A DNA stretch of 5,232 nucleotides from Pseudolabrys sp. (lineage in GTDB: Bacteria; Pseudomonadota; Alphaproteobacteria; Rhizobiales; Xanthobacteraceae): positions 1 through 5,232 of the forward strand of contig JAHCKF010000262.1 of the NCBI GenBank assembly GCA_026125925.1. The letters are read 5' to 3'. Both the position numbers and the translations under genes were made by a program. Of the stretch, positions 1 to 4,887 are shown in pieces; position 1 is the stretch's first letter, and every line of letters begins with the position of its first letter. Under the pieces are notes generated by a model, which was not told the DNA's origin, did no database searches, and saw only the letters and a program-made list of their open reading frames with translations.

Positions 1-555
1 GGTGAGGACGAGCTTTGCTTCGCCCATATCCGCAATCGGCAGCAGCACGGCCGGGTCTTCGCCGGCCTTCGGATCGTCGCGGGTCAGCTTCGCGGCGCCG
101 CCTTCGACGCCGTCGATGATGCCGCGGAAACGCTTGCGGCCGGCGGCCGGCACTTCCATTTCGACCTTCACCAGGTGGCCGACATAGCGCGCGAAGTCGG
201 AGCGCCGCACCAGCGGCCGGTCGATGCCCGGCGAGGAAATCTCCAGCCGGTAGGCGCGGTCGATCGGCTCGTTGACGTCGAATACCGGCGACAGAGCCCG
301 CGACACCGCCTCGCAGTCGTCCACCGTCATGGAACCGTCGGGGCGCTCCGCCATGATCTGGATCGTGCACTCCTCGCCGGAAGAAACCTTAATCCGAACA
401 AGGCGATAGCCGAGTTGCTCAACCACAGGTTCCGCGATCGAGGCGATGCGCGCGGGCAGGCCGGTCTCGACGATCAGGCGCGGTTCGTCCGCCGCGGCCG
501 CCATGTCCGGGCCGGAGCCGGCCGCCAAAGTCTCATGTCGCTCGCTCAGAGCCAT
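1..555 (-). CDS. rimP: Ribosome maturation factor RimP, 3' end cut off by the window
   Basis: RimP binds the free 30S subunit in the cytoplasm and assists its late assembly. The 185 visible codons read open from an ATG at 553-555 to the window edge, so the C-terminal part is missing. Residues 104-115 contain the family signature [12 protein letters not shown]. Residues 49-100 match the N-terminal RimP domain (GYRLVRIKV, then [20 protein letters not shown], then [11 protein letters not shown]). Residues 121-185 match the SH3-like second domain ([36 protein letters not shown]). The first 30 or so residues are a low-complexity Ala-rich extension. ATG 555 was chosen because an in-frame TAG lies four codons upstream and the next in-frame ATG is codon 18. 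Neither start has a good Shine-Dalgarno; only a weak AGG lies about 14 nt upstream. In this group rimP normally heads the rimP-nusA-infB operon, which would continue to the left. Family assignment is very secure; the exact start is less so. Confidence 0.95.
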   Translation of the reverse strand, partial: MALSERHETLAAGSGPDMAAAADEPRLIVETGLPARIASIAEPVVEQLGYRLVRIKVSSGEECTIQIMAERPDGSMTVDDCEAVSRALSPVFDVNEPIDRAYRLEISSPGIDRPLVRRSDFARYVGHLVKVEMEVPAAGRKRFRGIIDGVEGGAAKLTRDDPKAGEDPAVLLPIADMGEAKLVLT

Positions 556-577
556 CGATCGACGCTATGCCTGTAAC

Positions 578-607
578 AAAAAAGAGCGGGTCCGGGGGGA
601 CCCACTC
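578..607 (-). terminator. Intrinsic terminator inside the rimP leader (putative attenuator)
   Basis: On the minus strand a 10-bp stem (598-607 with 584-593, including one U-G pair) closes a CCCC loop and is followed directly by six T residues (578-583). It lies 22 nt before the rimP ATG. No gene on the minus strand precedes it inside the window: the neighbouring gene at 781-1860 runs the other way. The terminator therefore most likely stops transcripts that began at the rimP promoter. In E. coli the rimP-nusA operon is controlled by NusA through termination in its leader, and a rimP leader RNA motif ending in a terminator has been described for gammaproteobacteria. An analogous feedback here is inference. 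Confidence 0.8.
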
Positions 608-630
608 TCAAAACCCGATTTGGTTATGAG
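607..630 (-). promoter_or_regulatory. Hairpin in the rimP leader just upstream of the terminator
   Basis: The minus-strand RNA reads CTCA-U-AACC, loop AAAUCG, GGUU-U-UGAG. That is a 4+4 bp stem interrupted by one U-U mismatch. Its last G (607) is also the first base of the terminator stem, so the two helices sit back to back and share one nucleotide. Such a hairpin could be the 5' element of an attenuator. Nearby CACCCUC (about 629-635) has partial complementarity to the GAGUGGGU half of the terminator and could compete with it. The pairing is seen in the sequence; the regulatory role is inferred. Confidence 0.45.
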
Positions 631-647
631 GGTGTATTGACGCCGGA

Positions 648-675
648 AATATAGCGATTTTTGCGCGCGGCGCAA
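648..675 (-). promoter_or_regulatory. Candidate sigma70-type promoter of rimP
   Basis: On the minus strand a TATATT at 648-653 (five of six to TATAAT) lies 16 nt downstream of TTGCGC at 670-675, whose TTG matches the -35 consensus but whose second half does not. This would start transcription near 641 and give a leader of about 85 nt containing a hairpin (607-630) and an intrinsic terminator (578-607). The position fits, but the -35 match is only partial, so this is a prediction. Confidence 0.45.
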
Positions 676-780
676 GGCGGCAGGAATCCCCGCGGCTAAA
701 CCCTTCTTTCACACACTGCCGTTACCTTTCGTTAAGGCGCCAGCCAGGCGGGCAACGGCGCGCGTTTGGGTTCGTGCGTA

Positions 781-1860
781 ATGGCTGCTCCTGCGTCCTT
801 GCTTCCCGAGCTGGAAGACGTCGTCCAGCACGGCTCCGCGGAAAAGCGGGCCGAAACGCTGCGCCGTATCACGACCCTGTTTCTCGATGGCGCCCCCGCC
901 TTCAACGATCATCACGTTGCACTGTTCGACGACGTCATTGGCTGCCTGATCGCCGAGATCGAGGCCAAGGCGCTGGCCGAACTGGCGCGCCGCATCGCGC
1001 CGGTGACGAACGCGCCGGCCAGGGTGGTGGCCACGCTTGCCAAGAACGACGACATCGACGTCGCCGGGCCGGTGCTGCGCGCCGGGCATCTGTCCGACCC
1101 CGATCTCATCGCCATCGCCGAGACCAAAAGCCAACAGCATCTGCTTGCCATGGCCAAGCGCGACAGCCTCAGCGAGGCGTTGTCCGAGGTGCTGGTCAAG
1201 CGCGGCAGCCGCGATGTCGTCTATTCCGTTGCCGGCAATCGCGGCGCCCATCTGTCGGAGCACGCTTTCAGCAATCTCGTCGATCGCGCGCAGCAGGATG
1301 GCGACCTTGCCGAGAAGGTCGGCCAGCGCACGGACATTCCGCCGCGGCTGTTCCGCCAACTCCTGCTGCAGGCCAGCGAAGTTGTGCAGCGCCGGCTGCT
1401 CGCTGCCGCGCGGCCCGAAACGCAGGCCGAGATCCGCAAGATCCTCGCCAAGGTCACCGACGAGGTCGGCGCCAAGGCGGCGCCGCGCAATTACACGGCG
1501 GCACTCGCGGCGGTGCGCGAACTGCACAAGCAGCGCAAGCTCACCGAGGCCGATGTCGCCAATTACGCCGAGGGCGGCAAATACGAGGAGACCATCGCGG
1601 CGCTGTCGACCATCTGCGCGGTCCCGGTCGAAGTCGTCGATCGTCTGATGAACGGCGAGCGCGCCGATCCGGTGCTCATTCTGGCACGTTCGGTGAATTT
1701 CGGCTGGCCGACGGTGAAGGCGGTGATCAATTCCCGGCCGGGGCCGAAGCCGTCGCAGCAGGTGATCGACGCCGCCCATGAGAACTTCGAGCGGCTGACC
1801 ACGGCGACCGCCCAGCGCGTCGTGCGCTTCTGGCAGGTGCGGCAAGGCACGGGGGAATGA
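781..1860 (+). CDS. DUF2336-like all-helical protein of unknown function
   Basis: The 359-residue product resembles the alphaproteobacterial DUF2336 family, judged from memory of phrases such as the N-terminal ASLLPELEDVVQ, ETKSQQHLLAMAKRDSLSEALSEVLVKRG and the C-terminal TAQRVVRFWQVRQ. No biochemical function is established for the family. The chain is rich in Ala, Leu, Glu and Arg with regularly spaced amphipathic helices, and short units such as RDVVYSVAGNRGA suggest a HEAT-like solenoid, which usually points to a protein-binding scaffold. I see no signal peptide, membrane segment or catalytic motif, so a cytoplasmic location is likely. ATG 781 was chosen because the homology-like sequence begins there; a TTG at 766 would add five residues. 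Neither start has a clear Shine-Dalgarno. It is the only plus-strand gene, divergent from rimP and convergent with trmB, so it is a separate transcription unit. I could not identify its promoter. Confidence 0.85.
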   Translation: MAAPASLLPELEDVVQHGSAEKRAETLRRITTLFLDGAPAFNDHHVALFDDVIGCLIAEIEAKALAELARRIAPVTNAPARVVATLAKNDDIDVAGPVLRAGHLSDPDLIAIAETKSQQHLLAMAKRDSLSEALSEVLVKRGSRDVVYSVAGNRGAHLSEHAFSNLVDRAQQDGDLAEKVGQRTDIPPRLFRQLLLQASEVVQRRLLAAARPETQAEIRKILAKVTDEVGAKAAPRNYTAALAAVRELHKQRKLTEADVANYAEGGKYEETIAALSTICAVPVEVVDRLMNGERADPVLILARSVNFGWPTVKAVINSRPGPKPSQQVIDAAHENFERLTTATAQRVVRFWQVRQGTGE

Positions 1861-1861
1861 T

Positions 1862-1974
1862 TGTCGTCCCCGCGAAGGCGGGGACCCATAACCCCAGTGT
1901 CAGCGATTAATCCACTGCCGCGTTTTGATTAGCTATGCTGCGGCGTATGGGTCCCCGCCTGCGCGGGGACGACA
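1862..1974. repeat. Palindromic intergenic repeat, two-armed (type 1)
   Basis: The left arm (1862-1890) and right arm (1946-1974) are 29 nt each and are inverted copies matching at 28 of 29 positions. Each arm is itself a hairpin with a perfect 8-bp stem GTCCCCGC/GCGGGGAC and a 4-nt loop: GAAG at 1874-1877 and CTGC at 1959-1962. A shorter inner pair GCCGC/GCGGC (1917-1921, 1940-1944) lies between the arms. The element begins 2 nt after the stop of the DUF2336 gene and ends 3 nt before the trmB stop, so it makes up nearly the whole convergent intergenic region. It resembles the REP/BIME-like elements common in Bradyrhizobium relatives. It probably serves as a barrier between the converging transcripts, although there are no T-tracts. 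Confidence 0.9.
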
Positions 1975-1977
1975 GAA

Positions 1978-2682
1978 CTATTTCTTCCTGAAAATAAAAT
2001 ACGCGGGCGTTCTTCCTTCGCGGATCGCCTTGGCCTCGTAGCGCGTGCGGGTCCAGCCGTCCCATGGCTTGCGCCAGTCGTCGGCAGCTTCCGCGGTCCA
2101 GATGAAATCCTCCGAACGCATGATGCGCGTCAGCGCATAGGTCATGTAGCTGGGAATGTCGGTGGCGAAGTGAAACTCGCCGCCGCTCTTCAACAGGCGC
2201 GCCAGCCGCGGCAGGCTGTCGTCCTGGATGAAGCGGCGCTTCCATTGCCGGCGCTTCGGCCACGGATCGGGATAGAGCAGATCGATACGCGAGAACGCGC
2301 CGGCCGGCAGCCAGTCGAGTAGGTCGCTGGCATCGCCGTGAAAGACGCGGATGTTGGTGAGATCTTCGTCGTCGATCGCGACCAACAATTTTCCCACCGC
2401 GTTGAGAAAACCGTCGGCACCGATGAAACCTTGGTCGGGATGCGCCAGCGCCTGCGCGACCAGATGCTCGCCGCCGCCGAAGCCGATTTCGAGGCGCAAG
2501 ATTTTCGGCGCATGTGGGAACAGCGACGACAGATCGGAGGGCGCCGGCTTGCGCAGGTCGAGCGCGAGCTGCGGCAGCAACTCGTCGAACAGCTCCGACT
2601 GCCGCGCCTTGAGCGGATGGCCCTTGCGGCGGCCGAAGAAGGCGCGCTGTGGAATGTCGTTATCGTCTTTCATGGTTGTCAT
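1978..2682 (-). CDS. trmB: tRNA (guanine-N7-)-methyltransferase TrmB
   Basis: TrmB uses S-adenosylmethionine to make m7G at position 46 in the variable loop of many tRNAs. The 234 residues have the usual family length. Residues 64-74, LEIGFGGGEHL, are the SAM-binding motif I. Residues 137-151 contain the signature YPDPWPKRRQWKRRF. Asp175 in TDIPSY and the C-terminal TRYEAKA (213-219) match the substrate-binding and active-site region of the family. After strand beta-2 the protein has GAD (88-90) where many homologs have an acidic Glu, a conservative change. The N-terminal RRKGHPLKARQ is typical. The start is uncertain: ATG 2682 lies inside a palindromic repeat and ATG 2673 is three codons later. 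Neither has a good ribosome binding site. The gene follows metK on the same strand, which supplies its cofactor, but a strong terminator lies between them. Confidence 0.97.
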   Translation of the reverse strand: MTTMKDDNDIPQRAFFGRRKGHPLKARQSELFDELLPQLALDLRKPAPSDLSSLFPHAPKILRLEIGFGGGEHLVAQALAHPDQGFIGADGFLNAVGKLLVAIDDEDLTNIRVFHGDASDLLDWLPAGAFSRIDLLYPDPWPKRRQWKRRFIQDDSLPRLARLLKSGGEFHFATDIPSYMTYALTRIMRSEDFIWTAEAADDWRKPWDGWTRTRYEAKAIREGRTPAYFIFRKK

Positions 2683-2759
2683 CGTCCGCGAAAGCGGACG
2701 ATCCAGTAATCTCTAATGTCAGTGAGTACTGGATGCCCCGCTTTCGCTGGGCATGACAA
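2676..2759. repeat. Palindromic repeat, two-armed (type 2), overlapping the trmB start
   Basis: The left arm (2676-2708) and right arm (2727-2759) are 33 nt each and inverted. The outer TTGTCAT, the loop GAAA and the inner ATCCAGTA are identical in both. The hairpin stems between them differ: CGTCCGC/GCGGACG in the left arm, and GCCCAGC/GCGGGGC (one mismatch) in the right arm when read in the left arm's orientation. Each arm still folds on itself. The layout and the shared TGTC ends and CCGCGAA core relate it to the repeat at 1862-1974. The left end supplies the apparent trmB ATG (2680-2682). It is the same general class of Bradyrhizobium-type intergenic palindrome; I see no transposase nearby. 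Confidence 0.85.
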
Positions 2760-2776
2760 CAGAAATCGGTCGCGCC

Positions 2777-2807
2777 AAAAACAAAAGGCCGGGCGCTAGG
2801 CCCGGCC
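2777..2807 (-). terminator. Rho-independent terminator of metK
   Basis: On the minus strand GGCCGGGC (2800-2807) pairs perfectly with GCCCGGCC (2787-2794) around a CTAGC loop. It is followed by TTTTGTTTTT (2777-2786). It starts 51 nt past the metK stop and is a classical strong intrinsic terminator. It should separate metK from trmB, which starts only about 95 nt further on. Confidence 0.92.
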
Positions 2808-2818
2808 GATGTTAATTG

Positions 2819-2843
2819 CTGGATCCCCGCCTGCGCAGGGATA
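2819..2843. repeat. Solo arm of the palindromic repeat family in the metK 3' UTR
   Basis: ATCCCCGC, loop CTGC, GCAGGGAT (2823-2842) form an 8-bp stem with one C-A mismatch on the plus strand, which becomes a U-G wobble in the metK transcript. The CCCCGCCTGCGC core is shared with the right arm of the repeat at 1946-1974, and the preceding CTGGAT resembles the inner edge of the repeat at 2676-2759. No second arm is visible, so it appears to be a single, partly decayed unit. Confidence 0.7.
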
Positions 2844-2859
2844 CCTGCTTTCAGCAGGT
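2843..2859 (-). other. Small hairpin abutting the metK stop codon
   Basis: ACCUGCU, loop GAA, AGCAGGU form a perfect 7-bp stem on either strand. It overlaps the last base of the metK TGA (2859-2861). With the solo repeat arm and the terminator it makes three successive hairpins in the metK 3' UTR. A role in mRNA 3'-end stability is possible but only inferred. Confidence 0.55.
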
Positions 2860-4127
2860 CACTTGAACGCCGCCTTGATCTGCGCGGCGAGATCCGTCTT
2901 CTCCCAGGAGAAGCCGCCGTCCTTTTCCGGCGCGCGGCCGAAGTGGCCGTAAGCCGAGGTGCGGCGGTAGATCGGCCGATTCAGCTTGAGCGTGCGGCGG
3001 ATGTTGGTCGGCGTCAGGCGGAACAACTGCGGCAGGATCTTCTCGAGCTTCTTCTCATCGACCTGTCCGGTGCCGTGCAGATCGACTAGGATCGACATCG
3101 GGTCGGCGACGCCGATGGCGTAGGCGACCTGAATGGTGCAGCGCTCGGCAAGTCCGGCCGCGACAACGTTCTTGGCGAGATAGCGCGTGGCATAAGCGGC
3201 CGAACGATCGACCTTGGTCGGATCCTTGCCGGAGAAGGCGCCGCCGCCATGCGGGGCGTAGCCGCCGTAGGTGTCGACGATGATCTTGCGGCCGGTGAGG
3301 CCGCAGTCGCCGTCGGGTCCGCCAATGACGAAGTTGCCGGTCGGATTGACGAGGAAGTCTGAGGACTTCTCCGGCATCCAGCCCTTCGGCAGCGCCGAAG
3401 CGACGGTCTGCTCGATCATGTCCTTGACCATGCCCGGCGAGTATTTCTTGCCGTTGCGGCTCTTCTCGTTGTGCTGCGTCGAGACCACGACCTTGGTGCA
3501 GCCGACAGCCTTGCCATCGACATACTTCACGGTGACCTGGCTCTTGGCATCCGGCTGCAGGTCCGGCAGCGCCTTGGAGTGACGCTTGTCGGCGAGCGCC
3601 TTGAGGATCTTGTGCGAGAAGTAGATCGGCGCGGGCATGAACGAGTTCTTCTCGTAGACTTCGCTCTCGGTGCAGGCATAGCCGAACATCATGCCCTGGT
3701 CGCCGGCGCCCTCTTCCTCGCCGCTCTTCTTTTTCTTGGCGTTGACGCCCATGGCGATGTCGGGCGACTGGCCGTGCAGCAGCACTTCGACGTCGGCGCC
3801 GTGATACGAGAAGCCGTTCTGGTCGTAGCCGATGTCCTTGACCACGCCGCGCGCGATCTCGGTGATCAGCTCGCGATCGACAACCGATACGCCGTGGATG
3901 TCGCGGAAGAGTTGGCCGCGGCCTTCACCGGCGATGACGATCTTGTTGGTCGTGGTCAGCGTTTCGCAGCCCAGACGGGTGTTCACCGCGCTGTCGTCGG
4001 CAATGCCGAGCTTGACGTCCCTTTCGAGAAACGCATCCAGCACCGCGTCGGAGATCTGATCGCAGACCTTGTCCGGATGACCTTCGGAAACGGATTCGCT
4101 GGTGAACAGATAATTCTTGTGAGCCAC
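2859..4127 (-). CDS. metK: S-adenosylmethionine synthetase MetK
   Basis: MetK condenses methionine and ATP into S-adenosylmethionine, releasing phosphate and diphosphate, as a cytoplasmic homo-oligomer. The 422-residue product carries the ATP/methionine-binding start [13 protein letters not shown] (16-28), the signature [12 protein letters not shown] (140-151) and the P-loop-like [16 protein letters not shown] (294-309), all intact. It is longer than the 384-residue E. coli enzyme, partly through a charged KKKKSGEEE stretch (131-139) just before the signature and extra sequence around 183-230. Translation starts at a GTG (4125-4127), supported by GGGGGAG (4134-4140) six nucleotides upstream and by the conserved N-terminus [18 protein letters not shown]. 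It has its own terminator downstream. Its leader can fold so that the ribosome binding site is masked, which suggests feedback control. The next upstream gene on the strand is an XRE regulator. Confidence 0.98.
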   Translation of the reverse strand: MAHKNYLFTSESVSEGHPDKVCDQISDAVLDAFLERDVKLGIADDSAVNTRLGCETLTTTNKIVIAGEGRGQLFRDIHGVSVVDRELITEIARGVVKDIGYDQNGFSYHGADVEVLLHGQSPDIAMGVNAKKKKSGEEEGAGDQGMMFGYACTESEVYEKNSFMPAPIYFSHKILKALADKRHSKALPDLQPDAKSQVTVKYVDGKAVGCTKVVVSTQHNEKSRNGKKYSPGMVKDMIEQTVASALPKGWMPEKSSDFLVNPTGNFVIGGPDGDCGLTGRKIIVDTYGGYAPHGGGAFSGKDPTKVDRSAAYATRYLAKNVVAAGLAERCTIQVAYAIGVADPMSILVDLHGTGQVDEKKLEKILPQLFRLTPTNIRRTLKLNRPIYRRTSAYGHFGRAPEKDGGFSWEKTDLAAQIKAAFK

Positions 4128-4135
4128 GCTGATCT

Positions 4136-4181
4136 CCCCCTTTTGCGCGGGTGGAAAACCGCGCCGGTTCGTGTCGGGGGG
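4136..4181 (-). promoter_or_regulatory. metK leader fold that can sequester the Shine-Dalgarno
   Basis: In the metK mRNA the perfect hairpin GCGCGG, loop UUUUCCAC, CCGCGC (4159-4164 with 4145-4150) sits just ahead of AAAA and the GGGGGAG ribosome binding site. Six C residues (4176-4181) lie on its other side and can pair with the five G of the ribosome binding site (4136-4140), giving a nested two-helix structure that closes it off. Alternatively, UUCC of the loop can pair with GGAG or GGGG of the ribosome binding site as an H-type pseudoknot. Known metK-linked SAM/SAH riboswitches also hide the ribosome binding site in a pseudoknot, but I do not see their conserved loop sequence here. The complementarity is seen; ligand sensing is speculation. 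Confidence 0.45.
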
Positions 4182-4184
4182 CCG

Positions 4185-4212
4185 TTCTTACAGCGGTGAT
4201 CGGTGACGTCAA
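4185..4212 (-). promoter_or_regulatory. Candidate metK promoter
   Basis: TTGACG (4207-4212, five of six to TTGACA) is followed after 16 nt by TAAGAA (4185-4190), a weak -10. Transcription would begin near 4178, giving a leader of about 50 nt that starts in or beside the C-run at 4176-4181. The good -35 and the location in the gap between the XRE gene and metK support it; the -10 does not stand out. Confidence 0.45.
4194..4206. promoter_or_regulatory. Tandem CGGTGA repeat in the metK promoter spacer, possible operator
   Basis: CGGTGA occurs at 4194-4199 and again at 4201-4206, a 7-nt spaced direct repeat (TCACCGATCACCG on the metK strand). It fills most of the spacer between the predicted -35 and -10. 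A protein bound there would block polymerase. No known methionine regulator site is recognised; the match may be chance. Confidence 0.25.
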
Positions 4213-4258
4213 GGTGCGGGCCGTCGTGGGCAATAGCCACGCCGCCCGCGGGATGCGC

Positions 4259-4663
4259 TTACTCTTCGCCGGCGATCTGCTCGACGAGATCGACGATACG
4301 GCGGCGCAGCTTCGAACTCTTGATGCGCATGAACGACTTGGTCAGCGACAGGCCATCGGAGGTGGCGAGGAAGTCGGAGACATAGGCCGGCGACGGCGCT
4401 TCGCTCATGCCGCTCGTAAAGCCGCCGGGGCCATGCGGGGCGCCCTCGAAGAAGAATGAAACCGGGACTTGCAGGATGTTGGCGATCGCCTGCAACCGGC
4501 TGGCGCCGATGCGGTTGGTGCCCTTCTCGTATTTCTGGACTTGCTGGAAAGTCAGACCCAGAGCATCGCCCAGCTTTTCCTGGCTCATGCTCAGCATCAT
4601 CCGGCGCATACGGACTCGCGAACCGACATGCTTGTCGATCGGATTGGGCGCCTTCTTAGCCAT
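4259..4663 (-). CDS. XRE-family (Cro/CI-type) transcriptional regulator, PhrR-like
   Basis: The 134-residue protein has one helix-turn-helix domain of the XRE type at about residues 12-68, with the HTH core SQEKLGDALGLTFQQVQKYEKG (27-48) and the family GTNRIGASRLQAIANIL after it. The C-terminal half (75-134) is specific to this alphaproteobacterial group and ends in a basic, probably helical segment (MRIKSSKLRRRIVDLVEQI). The conserved position between lnt (called actA in Sinorhizobium) and metK matches phrR, reported in Sinorhizobium as induced by low pH and other stresses; orthology here is inferred from context and sequence type. The start at ATG 4661-4663 has a good AGGAG (4670-4674) six nucleotides upstream. 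The targets are unknown; its own promoter and that of metK are natural candidates. It is not preceded closely by lnt (224-bp gap), so it likely has its own promoter. Confidence 0.93.
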   Translation of the reverse strand: MAKKAPNPIDKHVGSRVRMRRMMLSMSQEKLGDALGLTFQQVQKYEKGTNRIGASRLQAIANILQVPVSFFFEGAPHGPGGFTSGMSEAPSPAYVSDFLATSDGLSLTKSFMRIKSSKLRRRIVDLVEQIAGEE

Positions 4664-4686
4664 AAGAATCTCCTATGAGGTCATCG

Positions 4687-4725
4687 TGATTGCTAATGTC
4701 ACAATTATTCGCGCTTATGCAATCA
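4687..4725. promoter_or_regulatory. 7-bp inverted repeat upstream of the XRE gene, possible operator
   Basis: TGATTGC (4687-4693) and GCAATCA (4719-4725) are perfect inverted copies whose starts are 32 nt apart, close to three helical turns. The segment between is AT-rich except for GCGCTTAT. It lies in the predicted 5' UTR of the XRE gene, 24 nt before its start codon. It could be an operator for autoregulation or a stem in the leader RNA. No second copy was seen near metK. Confidence 0.3.
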
Positions 4726-4800
4726 TTCATTTCAGCGCACGGATTTTTAATCGCTAAAGTGGCCGTCCAAATTCCGCATAGGATTCAAAGGCTTTTACAA

Positions 4801-4806
4801 ATTATA
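4801..4806 (-). promoter_or_regulatory. Perfect -10 box for the XRE regulator gene
   Basis: TATAAT on the minus strand (plus-strand ATTATA) lies 138 nt before the XRE start codon, in an AT-rich stretch of an otherwise GC-rich window. No acceptable -35 TTGACA was found 16-18 nt upstream, where the sequence is G-rich. If used, it would give a leader of about 130 nt that includes the inverted repeat at 4687-4725. Apart from these two elements the intergenic region 4664-4887 shows nothing I can name. Confidence 0.35.
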
Positions 4807-4887
4807 CCTGTAGTTTAGCCGCCCCCGCCCGAAATTTTTATACGTGCGGAAAGCAACCCAAATCCGACGTCCCCGGCATCGTACAAT

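Noticed and set aside
721..736. CtrA-like box between rimP and the DUF2336 gene (TTAA-N7-TTAA type on the minus strand)
   Set aside because: The first half TTAA is present, but at the required 7-nt spacing the second half reads TAAC, not TTAA, so the match is too poor.
556..780. A tRNA or other structured RNA gene upstream of rimP, as in the E. coli metY-rimP arrangement
   Set aside because: No cloverleaf, T-loop GTTCGA-type box or CCA end was found on the minus strand.
709..1845. Long open frame (378 codons) on the minus strand opposite the DUF2336 gene
   Set aside because: It is Arg/Gly/His-rich with no recognisable motif and lies exactly antisense to a gene with family resemblance. GC-rich codon bias in the true gene creates such shadows.
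1862..2843. The three palindromes as a CRISPR array or an insertion sequence
   Set aside because: Units are inverted, not regularly spaced direct repeats with unique spacers, and no transposase is encoded near them.
3471..4199. Open frame of 242 codons on the plus strand opposite metK
   Set aside because: It is antisense to a certain metK gene, has no family resemblance, and is explained by the third-position GC bias of metK.
4128..4258. Known SAM riboswitch (SAM-II or SAM/SAH class) upstream of metK
   Set aside because: The conserved SAM-II pseudoknot sequence and the conserved SAM/SAH loop are not visible. Only generic base pairing around the ribosome binding site is seen, so it is reported as an unclassified fold.
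4837..4842. TATAAA on the minus strand downstream of lnt as an additional promoter
   Set aside because: No acceptable -35 lies at 16-18 nt, and the TATAAT at 4801-4806 is a better match. AT-rich DNA gives such hexamers by chance.
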